NCBI RefSeq assembly: GCF_910596095.1
Contig: NC_056550.1
Location: forward strand, 5,976,501 to 6,040,500
Origin: Thunnus maccoyii
Lineage: Eukaryota > Chordata > Actinopteri > Scombriformes > Scombridae
Length of the DNA stretch: 64,000 bases
Reading direction: 5' to 3'
In this document: positions 44,901 through 57,300 of the stretch, piece by piece
How positions within the stretch are numbered: position 1 is the stretch's first letter
How the letters are laid out: every line of letters begins with the position of its first letter
Position numbers and translations under genes: made by a program
Notes under the pieces: model-generated
The model's input: only the letters and a program-made list of their open reading frames with translations
Database searches by the model: none
Told to the model about the DNA's origin: nothing

Positions 44901-47048
44901 AAGTTATGCAGCTAAATAATATGGTCAAGTGAACGGATGGTAAGCGATGTCCGATATGGTGTGTACACAAGAAAGACATAATGAAGTATGCTACCTGATG
45001 CCAAGTAATAAAGTAATAATATGTAAATGAGTATCGTTCTCTAATCACATTACTTTTCAACTCATATGAAATGTCACATAAATATCTACCATGAGCCATT
45101 AGTGGACACTGAGCTTACACCACATCAATAAGGTACATTAATATTTTATGTCAACAAAAATGTTTTATATGTAAGCTTTTTGGATGCATTTATTCAAGAT
45201 TTTACTGCAGCGTATTGCATAAGAACATGCATTTATTTCACATGTTAGAATGTAGTATTATAGATTTAAAAAAATACATGTAGGCTTTTTGGACTTTAAT
45301 TGCACACATATGAAATTTAATCTATGGAATCAGCGATGTGTTGAAGTGCTTCACCTCAGTATTGAAGGGCTGCTATAAGTTCTGCAAACCACCAGATGTC
45401 ACTGTTCTCGCTGAGTTTAAAGCCCCATAGCTTCAGCGTAAACACAAAGAAGTCCTGAAACTTTATAACCTGCCCATTACTGCAGTGCTAGTTCTGAATG
45501 TAGCGCACCTGTCATGGAGTCTTCATCCTCCGCTGTTCTGATTTTTGAATCAGACTCGCAAACTGGGTTGTAGGTGACCCCCCCGATGACAGTGCAGGTG
45601 ACTTCCTCCACGTTTCCACCACCCATGTTGAGCTGAATGCCCTCTGATGTGAGCGCCTCATAGCTGGGGCCAGTGATGATAATTAACTGGGGGGGGGGGG
45701 GGGGGGACATGGAAAAGCAATGTAAGTGTTGAGTAAAGCAGTAACACACTTCTTCTTCCTTTAAACATCTCATGAATTCACCAACCTGTGAACCTTCCAA
45801 AGCGGTCCTCTGGTCTGGAATCTCACAGCTGGTCACCACCGTCTGCAGAGTCTGAGGGTCAAACAGCTCTCCCTGCTCTTGTACCTGCATGGGCGGCGGG
45901 ACCGACAGTTCAGGCTGAGCGCCCAGACGCACTGAGCCGCTCAAGCTCTGAGACAGCACCGAGTCCTCATCCGTCTTCTCCAGTTTATCAGCTAAGGATG
46001 CCGTCACGGTAACACACTCGTAACCATGCGGTATAGTCCTTATTTCTTCTTCTCCGAGTCTCTCTCTTCCTCCCTCTTCATCTCTGCCTCGCCTCAGATC
46101 CTCAGCTTCCTCCTCTGAGGTGATGGAGTGAAATGTTGCTTCGGGGGAGCCCTGCTGTTGCTCCATTACCATCTCCATCTCCCAGACAGGCTGCCCTGTC
46201 AGCGGGACATCCTTGGAAGAGGCCTCTATACTGGGCTGGTGGTTTAGAGCTGCAGCCTGTTCTATCGGGCTCATGGTTGTATGTTGCACCTCAGAAACAT
46301 CCACATTTTCTCCCAAATCTACAGAAAAGCAGATAAATATATATTTTTTATAATCAAGAAATACAGTATTTACCAGCTACTACAGGTTGTAGATAAAAAG
46401 GTTTATTTTTTTCTGATAAACATTTAACTACAACCAAACTAAAAACTTCTGTCTGAGTCAAAGATTAATATTATCTTTCTGCACCTTTGAACTGTTTGTG
46501 AGCCTCCTTTCTTCTCTTCCTGCTCACCCCACCTTTCGCCACAGGCAAGTCTGTTTTTGCTGCACTCTCTCCGTCACCCTCTCCGTTCATTCCCGCCTCA
46601 TGCTCAGAGTCACTTGCCTCCCTCGGCGGTGAGAACAGGTATTGCACAAATGAATGGTCAGAGTCACATTGCCAGATAGCAGCTGTGGAGAAGTTGGGCT
46701 GGGGTTCCAGGGCTCTGAGCTGGGGCTCGTGAGGGCAGGAGCGTGCATGGTCCTGGTACCAACACACCAGGCTCTGGAGGCTGGACACACGCTCCTTCCT
46801 ACCTGGGAGACGACAAAAATCAGCCGAGAGTTGACAGATGAGTGAAGAACTGGGTTTTGTCACCACATGTGAATGCACTAATCGGATCTAAATGCCTCTA
46901 AACCCCCTGTTGATTTGTTGTTGTTTTTCTTTTTTGGATAAACATTTTGACAGTGAGAGTAAACATTTCTCTGTGCAAACATCTGTATAACCTTTTAGCG
47001 CACAATACTCTTTTATATAGAAGATCATTTCTGCCAAAAAAAGAGATG

Positions 47049-47085
<37 letters not shown>

Positions 47086-48878
47086 ACTCACGGTCAATCA
47101 ATATCAATAGTATAATAATTATGAGTTAATAAGACAAAAAAATCATTTTTAAAGTCAAATTAACAGATTTTGACTTTTGAAATTTGACTTTCTGAGCCAT
47201 AGAGTAAGTTATACATTTTAGTGCTGTAATTCATGGTTATTTTAATTATCAGTTAATCTGTTGATTATTTTCTTGATCAATCATTTGGTCCATAACATGT
47301 CAGAAAGCCCAAGTTTAGGTCTTCATAAACAAAAAAAAATCTCAATTTACTGTTAAATATGACAAAGAAACGCAGCAAATCTCCATATTTGAGAAGTTGG
47401 AACTTGATGTTTGTGCTTTAGGAATGACTTAAACCAATAATTGATTATCAAAATGGCTGACAATTTAATTTTTATCTCGATTGACTAATTAAGTGACTTA
47501 TTGTTTCAGCTGTAATAACTATGAGATAATGAGTCAAAATTTATACTTTTGGTCAAAATGATTAGATAGTTAGTCATAGTTTTAGTAAGTTAGTCAAAAC
47601 TAGTTCTAAGTATTATTGTTATTACTATTATTATTATTATCATCTCACAATTTTGAAGTAAACAGTTAAAATTTCAACTTATCTCCAGGGCTGCATCTAA
47701 TGATCATTTTTGTTATCGATTAATCTACCAGTTATTTTCTTGAATAACTGATTAATCCCTAGGTCTATAAAAGAATCACAAAACAATGAAAAATTTCTGC
47801 ACAATTTCCAAGAGCCCAAGGTGACACCAATAAAAATTGGGTTTGACTGACTGACAGTCAAAACCCCCAAAATATTCAGTTTACAATAATGTTAAGACAA
47901 GGAGAAGGAGCAAATTCTCATATTTGAGAAGTTGGAATTATCAAGTGTTTGGCATTTTTGCTTGAAAATGTCTTCATCAGTAATCAATTCAATTTATTGA
48001 TTATTGAACTAACCCGTAATTAACATGAGTTTTGAAGTCACAAATATGACTTTTTATGTTGCTTACTATCTCATAACTTTGACTTAGCATTTTCATTTGG
48101 TCCTTGGTCACGTTTAATCTATCTCTTCTTTTCCTGGTTCTTTTGGCTGTGAGGGTGCAGTAAGAATTGTTGAAGCAGACTTAGTAGTTGATCTTTGTGA
48201 AATATTAACAAACATTGGTCTTTATAGCCTATCCAGACTGACATTTTAGTCTGCAGAGTATGAGTATTACTACACATTGGCTGTTTGCATCCCATGTTCT
48301 TTTTAATTGGAGCACTCACCTTTTTTCTGTTTTAGTAAGACCTCTGGGGCAGTCTTCTTCCTGTAATGCAGAATCACGTCATTTAGACACTGACTGGTCA
48401 GGATAAGCATAATAAATCACCTGCTCAATTTGAAAGTGGTGTAAAATACAAACATTGGTGACTGACTGAATAGAAGGAACACCTAACCAATAATATGGCA
48501 GCAGACCGTTATGATAAAGACGTGCACTGTCTGGTTACGAAATGTCAGCTTGTAGAGATAAAATGAGCACAGCCAGGCTTACCCGCAGTGTTTCTGCTGA
48601 TATTTGTCTCCATATGTTGAGTGCAGCAGGATTAGATACTCTGCCAGACCAGCATCACTCAGGCTGGTTCGCCTGCGGAGCTCACTCCACAGCTTGTGCG
48701 ACTCTCCCAGGTACACCCGCCGTACATCGTATTTCTTTCGGGATTCAAGACGTCTCTGTGCTCGGTCGGAGTCTGTGAGCCTTGGTCGTCCTCTGCAGCG
48801 CCTCAAAACACCGCTCACTTGGTCCCCAGCATGGTCAACGTCCAGGGGAACCTCCAACTCTGCCAGGCTATGCGCCAT
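41907..48878 (-). CDS. znf653: Zinc finger protein 653 (ten coding exons, 651 aa)
   Basis: A nuclear C2H2 transcription regulator; the human protein (ZNF653/Zip67) is described as a repressor. Minus-strand exons: 48,583-48,878; 48,320-48,360; 46,485-46,802; 45,786-46,318; 45,509-45,686; 43,050-43,134; 42,768-42,879; 42,556-42,670; 42,378-42,477; 41,907-42,084. Phases agree at every junction. N-terminal [20 protein letters not shown] with [13 protein letters not shown] is almost the same as in human ZNF653 as I recall it. The middle keeps [20 protein letters not shown]. The C-terminus has five fingers ([39 protein letters not shown]). The start is the ATG giving MAHSLAEL; an upstream in-frame codon is GTG. 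The polypyrimidine tract of the fifth exon is a run of C, probably variable in length. Confidence 0.93.
43450..44590. repeat. Teleost interspersed repeat in a znf653 intron
   Basis: Phrases such as AAATTTCATACGTCTAC, AAGATGGCGGACTTCCTGTTG, AATAATAATAATC and CTGTTGGGCCCTGGCACT belong to a repeat seen across many fish genomes, ending in a CGGGCC...TAATAA motif. Class not assigned. Confidence 0.55.
45689..45706. repeat. Homopolymer run of G inside a splice acceptor tract
   Basis: Seventeen or so G on the plus strand, i.e. a C-only polypyrimidine tract directly before the fifth coding exon of znf653. Confidence 0.85.
47048..47083. repeat. Poly(A) run in a znf653 intron
   Basis: A homopolymer of A on the plus strand. 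It produces poly-Lys and poly-Phe frames without meaning. Confidence 0.95.
47200..48060. repeat. Two teleost interspersed repeats (TTAATCTGTTGATTATTTTCTTG type)
   Basis: The segments at about 47,210-47,520 and 47,690-48,020 share GATTATTTTCTTGA and GAGAAGTTGGAA, with ATTGATTATCAAAAT or a close variant. They are diverged copies of one repeat family common in fish. A third, shorter copy seems to lie at about 50,455-50,580. Confidence 0.55.
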
Positions 48879-49229
48879 CTTGGCCACAACAGCTGGTGTT
48901 GTGATTATCCAGGAGTCCGGAAGTTGTTTTCAGACCTGAGAGGAAGCACTCGTATAGACGCTTTCTCTGCTTGTCTTCTCTCACCACCGGGTTGTTAACT
49001 TTCCTGAAACAATGTTGAACACAGTCGTGCACCATATGGGTAAGTATCAGTCAAAATGCTGAGCAAAATGCCCGCTGTGTACACCGAGAACAGCGGCGGA
49101 ACGGTACATTAAACGAGGTGTTTTTCACACGGACCAAAGCAACACGAACACCAACGTGCAACATGTAAACAGACGCGGGAAACTTCAGCTTGAACGTCAT
49201 TGTCAAGAAACCAACCGGATTCTGTGGTC
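48879..49229. promoter_or_regulatory. Bidirectional promoter region between znf653 and swsap1
   Basis: The two start codons point away from each other with 351 bp between them. No TATA box is evident on either side, and the region is richer in G and C than the surrounding introns. A shared promoter is inferred from spacing alone. Confidence 0.6.
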
Positions 49230-51196
49230 ATGACAGACATTTTAGCTCATGTTTTTAGGACCTTTATGTCACAAACTGACCCGAGGAAGGAGCCCGACGT
49301 CCCTCCTCCTGCAGCCTGCAGCACACTGCTGGTCGGAGAGCGGAGCACCAGCCGCTCCCTGCTGCTGCTGGCGGCCGTGACAGCAGCCTCACAGATGGAC
49401 ATGAGAGTCATGTTCTTCACCCAAACACAGATTCAAAGCCTGCCAGTGTCTCTACAGAAATGCTTTCCCAGCCTGAGCCCAGAAAGTCTAAAGGTAGAGA
49501 TTATTCTCAAACTGTGTGCTTAATGTAGGCTACTACATCTGTACTCACCGTTTTAGTCACAATTTACAACAGGGCTAACTTGCTTACTTAAAGATCCCCT
49601 CCAGACATGTTTTTAGATGAATATAGAAGATTCTACCTTGATTAATAATTTGCGTCTAATATGGTTTTCCTATTAAAAAACATATAATGACCTCGTCAAA
49701 TCCTTAAAATGACATCTACGCCTTCTCCTTCATTAACAATCCCAGAATATATGAATATGCAAATATTTTTAACTCCATGTAAAACTGCATAATTGATCAT
49801 TGATTATCCTTTATTAATGGCTTATTAGAAAGCGAGAAACTCATGAGTATTTGGAAATGATTGGACTGTTAATGACTCATCAGCAAGAGAGATTTTTTAC
49901 AACTTGGCATCTCAAGTATTACTTTTATTAATGGTCAGTAAATAATGAGATGATTTACCAAAGATAAAGCCAATGCAAAGGTGCCTTATGAGAAAGTTGT
50001 TTCCTTGTTCTTTTTAAAAATATATCTCACTGATACAAAACCTGTATGGGTTGTGCGTACTTGCATTTTCATTTGTTTTGGTTTTATTAACTTGTTAACA
50101 AACATGTATTTCTGAGTAGCTAATCAAGTTTCTTCGTTAAGTGAAGCTTAATTGAGGACACTGATAAAAAAAAAAAAAAAAAGTTAAAATCTACTCATTG
50201 TCATCATGTTTCTTTGGCATTCAACCAAATCTCACGGTCTTCCTCGGCAGATCAGATTTCGTTCAGTTGTCATAACGATAGAGCTGTCCATGACAATTTC
50301 GGGTCAGCTTTAGGTCATGTGAAGACACATGAGCAAACCGAGGAAGACCACGAGATGAGATGGAAAGCACCATTGAGCCTCTTAATTGAGTTGAGAAGAA
50401 TAATTGTGTATCAGGCTTTGTTATGCAAATTATTTGTTGTAGTCCTGTAACTTATCACTATTTTCATGATCAATTAATGTGTTGATTAAATGAATCATTA
50501 GTTTGTCTATAAAATGTCCAAAAATAGTGAAAAGCCCATCAAAACAGTCCAGGCTGACCAGCTGCCTTGACTCACTCAGCTTTTGTCTGTCAATTGAGTT
50601 TAGTTTTTTTTTTTTTTTCTTCAAAGAAAATCAAGTTTTCCTATCCTAGGACATTGGAGGAGCTGCTCCAGCAGGTGGCCGGCCTTCACGAGTCCACCAA
50701 CACGTCTCCCACACCTCCATCACTGATCATAGTTGACAGGCTGGAGGGCTTCCTGTTTGCTCCTGCAGCCGACAGCCACAGTGGATCTCACCCAGGAGAG
50801 CGGTCCTGCGCTGCACATCTGTCTGCACTGTTGTGCGACACAGCTGCCTTTCTCACACAAGTCCTGCAGCAACGGGCATCGAGCTCAGCCCCCTGCCGTG
50901 TCATCGCTTCTTTTCAGCCAGAAAGGGACACTGGGAAAGACGGTGGGGGGCCGTCTGCCACGGATCCTATCCTTGATGTCCTTGATCGCTATTTCATGGT
51001 AAGATGTACTCTGGACCAAGACAGAAGCTATGAAGCTACAGCAGCTGGACTGCAGGAAATGTGGCACATTTACCTTTCTGGGACGGGCATCAGAGAGGAC
51101 TCTTGTACCAAAGACTGTGAGGACAAGCCAGGTGTAGCCCAAGAGTGGCAGCTATTCATTTTTCCTGATGGCTTAATGGAATTTAAGTTGGTCTGA
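49230..51196 (+). CDS. swsap1: SWSAP1, ATPase partner of SWIM-domain ZSWIM7 (two exons, 277 aa)
   Basis: The human protein forms a complex with ZSWIM7/SWS1 and acts with RAD51 paralogues in homologous recombination. Exons: 49,230-49,493 and 50,627-51,196, joined in phase 0 (donor AAG/GTAGAG; acceptor TTCAAAG). KIKFSYPRTLEELL matches the KIRFQYP...ELFRLL segment of human SWSAP1 as I recall it. A Walker B-like SLIIVD ends at residue 125. The Walker A position (residues 36-43) reads GERSTSRS, lacking the usual Gly-Lys pair. The ATG at 49,230 is the first in frame. The gene lies head to head with znf653 and tail to tail with epor; EPOR is also its neighbour in human. A candidate AATAAA is at 51,653-51,658. 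Confidence 0.88.
49494..50626 (+). other. swsap1 intron
   Basis: Contains a TTATTAATGGCTTATTAG-type fish repeat fragment (about 49,740-49,950), an A run at 50,166-50,181 and a short GATTAAATGAATCATTAG-type repeat near the 3' end. No coding signal. Confidence 0.5.
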
Positions 51197-51659
51197 AATT
51201 GACTTTAGAAATGGGTGATTAGTTGACAGCCAATTTGTTCACTCTGAGTAGTTTTGTTGAGAGAAATCTTCATTCTCAGCATCGCCAAGCTTTAAATTTA
51301 AGCAGTTAGGCATTTCAAGTGAAAATAAGATCTAGGACAGTGTGACAGGCTTTGGTCATGGTTACACTTCATTCTCTTGAATGAATGAAGTTGAGTAGAT
51401 CCTTTTTTTTATGAACAAAATAATATTTTCTGCCATATCATTCCATTAAGTTAGCAGAGCCTCTGCTTTAAGTTCATGTGATAAAACTTAAATCTCTCAC
51501 AATACCTTGTTGCCTTATCACTGATACTGTATAGCATGTTGTAATCTGCCGTTCACCCTTTCAGATATCAGTTAACAGGACCACGATCATTGTACATGTA
51601 TGACATTTAATGAGTTTAAATTTTAAATGACATAAAGTTACTCAAACATAAGAATAAAA

Positions 51660-54395
51660 TATTACACTGACCAAATGTACATAGACCTTGAAGAATGTGA
51701 TCATCTTAAACTGAACAATGGTTCCCTCCCAAATGGGACCCCTTTAAATCAAAGTGAAGTCTACTTGTGGCCATTTATCACAAGTTGTTTGTACCTTTTA
51801 AGTTTTAAACAGTTAAACCAAAAGGTGATTTTTGTCCTTCTCAGATTGTAGATTGAATTGATTTAAATATTTTTAGAGACCTGAAGAAGTAAAACCATAA
51901 AGTAACTATTCAGTATAAGTAAAATTATTTCACAAGAAGAAATCCAAAAAAGACAGTTCTAATAAACATGTTTTGAATGGTATATTAATGTTGTTCTTTT
52001 TTTTCTTCTTTCTTATACCCTTTAATCATCTTGTGACCCATCAGGTTGGGAACCACTGGAGCAATATACATGTGTGACATGTGGCTGATATCACATTTAG
52101 AGTATTTCATAAATCTGAAAAAATATAGAAAATGTCAATTTTTAAAAATAAACAATGTCATTATCAAAAGAAAATATTCTTTTAAATGTTTCTGAAAATG
52201 AAAAACATGGGAAAAACTCATAAGTAAGCTACTAATGAGGAAATACACACTAAAATATTCATCCTAAGAAGGAGATATCCACCATTTGAGTGGAGAGATA
52301 ACAAAGATAGCACATTAAACATCAGTTTCCCTTTTGTGTCTTACTCTGCCACAATACAAATTTTAAAAATATAAGTCAACAGTGTAAATAAATGTAATTA
52401 TAAACTTCTATTATAATGCACTTAATCATACTTAAGCCACAAAAGTAAACATGAAAAAACATATGGAAATGTTCAGTTTGATTTCAGAACTGCAATGACT
52501 ATAAATGTCAAGGTTAAGACATGCTCTGCTCTTGGGATGGCAGTAGTGACTAAAAATAACTTCAACATGACGAGAAAGAGACTTATTAACAGCTACAGTT
52601 ACCTGAGAATGAATACTGCCTTAAAACCTTCCTGCACAGCCTACAGTAGAAGTATTCTTATTTCATTTGTTCCAGGATACTGTGTTTGGAAAATGGCAAC
52701 AACTTACCAGTTTGAATGTTCTCTGAAACAACTGTGATAAAACACAAAATTCCTCATATTATTATTTACAAATACAGTGAGTTTCTTCGGATTTAGAAAT
52801 GACACTGACATAATGGCTGTGGGGTTCAAGTGAACACTTTGTGATTTAAATTTGAGGGTTTTTTTAAAAGTATATGGCTGGAAATATTGTACATATTTTT
52901 TATTGTTAACTAATCCCATTAAAAGACCAAAATTGACAATGTGTTAGTCTGTCTCTCAATCCTTTCTGACTTACCTACACTGTCTGTGGCACTTATCACC
53001 AAGCCCATTTGTTTCTACTGAAGATGACAAGTACTTGGTTTCAGTTTTTAAACAGACTCAGTAATTTCCTAAAACAGCTGGGCACTGTAGAGTTCAGCTA
53101 ACGTTACTCAAACAGGAGTAAATAGTACATTTGTTCAGGACTATTTTCAGTCATGGATTAATATATATTTGATGCACTAGTGACTATTTGTAGCACTACA
53201 ATGGTGAATGAATTTGACTCAAAATAAACTACAGTGCCCATGTTCATCGCAATGAAGGACCGTGCCACCCAGTGCAACAATGTGAGTCTTTGAGATGTTT
53301 TTCATAGTTTTTAGCATAGCTTGTGACATGGATCTATGGATGGCAATGATAGTTGGTTGGTCCACCACTTTGGTCCAGACTGAAATATCTCAACAACAAA
53401 TGGATGGATTGATATAAACTTTTGTACAGACATCCATGGTCCCCATGGATGCAGGACGAAGTCAAACAAAACTAATAACATTCCCATCTTCCTCAGCTAT
53501 AGTTTGTGTGTAGTGCTAATTGGCAAATGTTGGCATATTAACACAACAAACCCAGATGGTAAACATTATACCTGCTGAACTTTAGCATTGCCACTGTGAG
53601 CATTTTAGCATGCTGATGTTAGCATTTAGCTCAAAGCACTGCTGTGCCTATGTACAGCCTCACAGGGCTCCCAGCATGGCTGTAGACTTAAGTCTACACT
53701 AGTGGAGCTCTACGGCATAGAGGAATAACATCTATCAGGCTATAAGATACACAGGTAACAGTTGAAGAAGGATCAATTCATTGTCAGTTTTAGTCTTTTC
53801 ATGGGATTTGAATGAAAATAAGAAAAATATAGACTATCAGCAGCCTTATGCTTTAAGACACATCAGGGTCTGTATTGTTCAGTCTTTCAGGATGTTTGCT
53901 GTGTAATTTAACCTCATAGCCATTCTGTCATTAAAGCTTAGAAATAAGAGTACACTTAGCTCAAATATGAATAGATCACTCTGGAAACACTCAGGGAGTT
54001 CACTCCCTTAACTTGAATTTTGGTGAAGTTAAAGAAAAATTCCTGATCTGATCTACAGGGTAGGATACTAACAGATCGTCATGGAGACCTTTACACTGAA
54101 TATCAGTATTTGGTGTGAACCACACACACAGCTACCATTTCCATGTAATGGTATTGTCCTGTACAGATCAGGGATGACTTGAATAAAGTTGAGATGATGT
54201 ATGTACATCCAGTGGACTCTTAGTTCTGAGTCCTTTAGCTTAGACTTTGGTGTCAGTCAGTGCCCGAATCCTTGGTATGCTTTTCTTAACAGTTGATGAG
54301 AGGCCATGTAGCTTGGGTGAATATCTAAATACCCTTCACCGAGCCTGCTTCAAGCCTCCTCAGTCCATGTGTAGCCTGTCCAGCTCAGCTCCTTC
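51660..54395. other. Intergenic region and epor 3' flank
   Basis: No gene seen. Part of it should be epor 3' UTR; a minus-strand AATAAA at 52,899-52,904 is one candidate but is 1.5 kb beyond the stop. Confidence 0.4.
53330..53690 (+). repeat. Common teleost interspersed repeat
   Basis: AGACTGAAATATCTCAACAAC, CATGGTCCCCATGGATG, TAGCATGCTGATGTTAGCAT and CTCACAGGGCTCCCAGCATG are hallmarks of a repeat found very often in percomorph fish. A related fragment lies in an epor intron at about 55,215-55,385. Confidence 0.65.
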
Positions 54396-57300
54396 TCAGC
54401 AGTCATTGTGGACAGGGTTCTGCCTTGGCAGGAAGGGTCTTCTTTGAGCAGGGATCTCGTTCTTGTAATCATTGGCGTAGATGACCATTTTCCCAATGTC
54501 ATCTACTCTGCTCATGGGGCTATAATCCATAGAGACCCCAGAGTCTGCCACTGCCATGTAGGTGTACCCAGGGCCTTTCGTTGTCCAGGCGTGATTTGGG
54601 TACTCAAAGCTGGACTGGGATGAAAGGCGACCTGACCCAGAGCTCTGCTGTACGGACCCTAGGTCAGAGTGAGACTCAGACAGCACTGTCTTTCTGGAGG
54701 CAAAAAGCACCTCAAGGGGTAAGGCCTCCTCAAGATTGTCATCAAGGTGCTCATCCTCGCTGTGGTTGTTGCCACTAAGAGTGACATAAGCATCTTGAGA
54801 CTCCAACAGAGAGGACTGCGAGCAGGGGACGGGTAGCTGGTGGAGTGCCCGTAAGCGGTCCATCAGCCAGTGGTCCTGTGGCGTGGCTCTCCATTCCTCT
54901 GTCGGAGCTGAATCTTCCCTTTCCAGCTGCGGTCTTTCATCCAGCCCCTTCTTCACATCCTTGTCCTCTTTTCTGCCTGCAGTTAAAGCTCTAGAGGCCT
55001 TGGGTGGCAGAGGCGGGGAGGGCAGTGAGGGGCTCAGGCTGAGCTCCGCAAGGACTTCCAGAGAAGAGGGGCATTCTTCTGAGTAGAAGAAAGCTGGACT
55101 CAACCACAGGCCTCCGTTGGTCTGCCCTAACCACTCCTGTACAAAAACACAACAAAGTATTATCATAGATCTGTAAAAATGTCTGGCTTTGACCCACCAT
55201 GTGGATATTCCCCTCAGCTTCAGCTGTACTTTGTGTTTAAGGCTAACTAGCAAATGTTAGAATGCTATTACAGCAAACTAAGATGGTGCACGTGGCAAAG
55301 ATTACATCAGCATGTTAGCGTGCTGACGTTAGTACTTAGCTCAAAACAGCAACCTCACAGAGCCGTAACATGGGTGTAGACTCTTATTCTTGTTCTTACC
55401 TGAAAGTCCCCACCATAAACAGTAAAAAGGCCTTGGAACTTGCTGTCAGGAGTTGGAATAGTTGGCCAAATCTTTTTTACAATAAACCTGAAAAAAGCAC
55501 AGATAGTGTAAAATATAATTCTACATTTATCTTGTGTATAAATGTTTTTTAGGCTAGAAAAGAAGGCATGTGTCCCTGGTTAACTGACCTGCGATTCGAC
55601 ATGAGCACAGTGAGAGACAGCACAACAAGGATGAAAGAGATGATGAGAGTCAAGGACACGATGAGTGGATTGAGTTCTGGAGGAGGCACAGAATGGTTAA
55701 AAACAATGCATTAGAAACAAACAATGCAAAAGAAATAAAACCTGTGAATTTGATATTGGGGGCTTCATATTCCAATAGATGCCTTTACTGCTAGGAATAT
55801 GTGACAGAGCCAAAAGATTATTAAAAGGAATTACATTTTTTTTAATGCATATGTGAATGAATACCAACCTGCAGGCAGTGTTTCCATGACCACCGGGTAA
55901 CTCCAGGCACTCCAATAGCCATTGTAGCTAATCCCGTCTAGCTTTACACGCACCCGTACCTTGTACTTTGTACTTGGCTGCAGACCACTCAAGATCAACT
56001 CAGAGCTGGCACGTGCCACCTCTACCTGCAAAACAGTCCTCAACTCATAAATACAGGTCCATGTGGGCACCTACCCTCCGACCTGAGAGAAAACCAGCTG
56101 CTCAAATCTTTGTTCAGCCTCTAACGTATCAGTGAGGTCATGCTGGACATTAAAACAACTGCCATACCTGCTCCACGTGGCTGTCCACTGTAGCGTAGCT
56201 GACCTCGTACATCATGCTGTCGTCCATGTACTTGAGGGGAGGTGGCACCCAGCTGACATTCAGCTGACCTTTCTGACCTGTGCTGCTCACTGTCACGTTA
56301 GCCGGAGGGTCCAGAAGAACTGTGGTACAAGAGGCAGCTTGTTAGGGAGGATTTCAAAGGAGATCAAGGAAAGGTTGTTCCTCACCAAAGGTATGTCACA
56401 CCACTCCATACCCTGATGTTACACACGCACGCTTCTCACAAGTGTGTACTGATTACAGCACTATTTAAACAATAACTGAATTTATGTCCACTATGGAGCA
56501 GTTGTAAACCAAACATTATATAGAGCAGACAATTACCTGCTTACACATATAACAGACCCAGAAACATTAGCATTAATTTGGAGGACATGATAAATGTACT
56601 GTAATTTCAATGTTCACTCTCCTTTTAGCTCCGTTTTGCTCTTCACCAACTCCTGAAGGAAATACAGGAAGAGTACAGTTGGTTTCTCAGAGCTTTTTGC
56701 TGAAAAAGACACTGGTGTGAGCAGTGAGAGTGAACCAAAACAGTAAAGTTGGGCGCCATAAAACCAAAACAATGAGCAGAAAGACACTATCATGCCCTGT
56801 AGTGCTGAAGGGGAGCTGCAGAGTTAGATAATAATTCTCTGTAGGTTTGCAAGCAACCACTTTCACATAAAAGTAGTCATGTAATCCATTGTTTCAAATA
56901 CCGATCATGGCTGCTTTAAAAAAAACTTTAACTGGGAAATTTAAAAAAAACTATGAAAACCATAGCCATCATTCTCACACAAACTTTGAAATGCATTCCT
57001 GTAACTGTGCAGTAACTGAGGTAGTGAAATAACTTACAGACAAGCTCGATGAGGAGACTGCGATTGTGGATCAGTATTGCCTCTCGATGAACTTGAATGT
57101 CCATTTGAACGAACATCTGGGTTCGGTTCAGATGGCAGATGTACAGCCTTTTCCCGCCAGCTGTACGGAGGGCCCTCAGTGGGCACCTGCTGCTGTTTTC
57201 ATTTCTGTTCAGGACAGTGGAAGACAGAAACACTGAGGGTTCAACGAGAGTTTAATGTTTTGTTCTTGAATGAAGCCACTAAGAATTCTGACATAACTCT

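Noticed and set aside
46888-47129. Poly-Phe and poly-Lys frames
   Set aside because: Product of a homopolymer run in an intron.
48879-48887. Three extra N-terminal residues for znf653
   Set aside because: The upstream in-frame codon is GTG; the ATG at 48,878 is the natural start.
49200-49229. Longer N-terminus for swsap1 from 49,200
   Set aside because: The codon at 49,200 is TTG; the first in-frame ATG is at 49,230 and fits the family length better.
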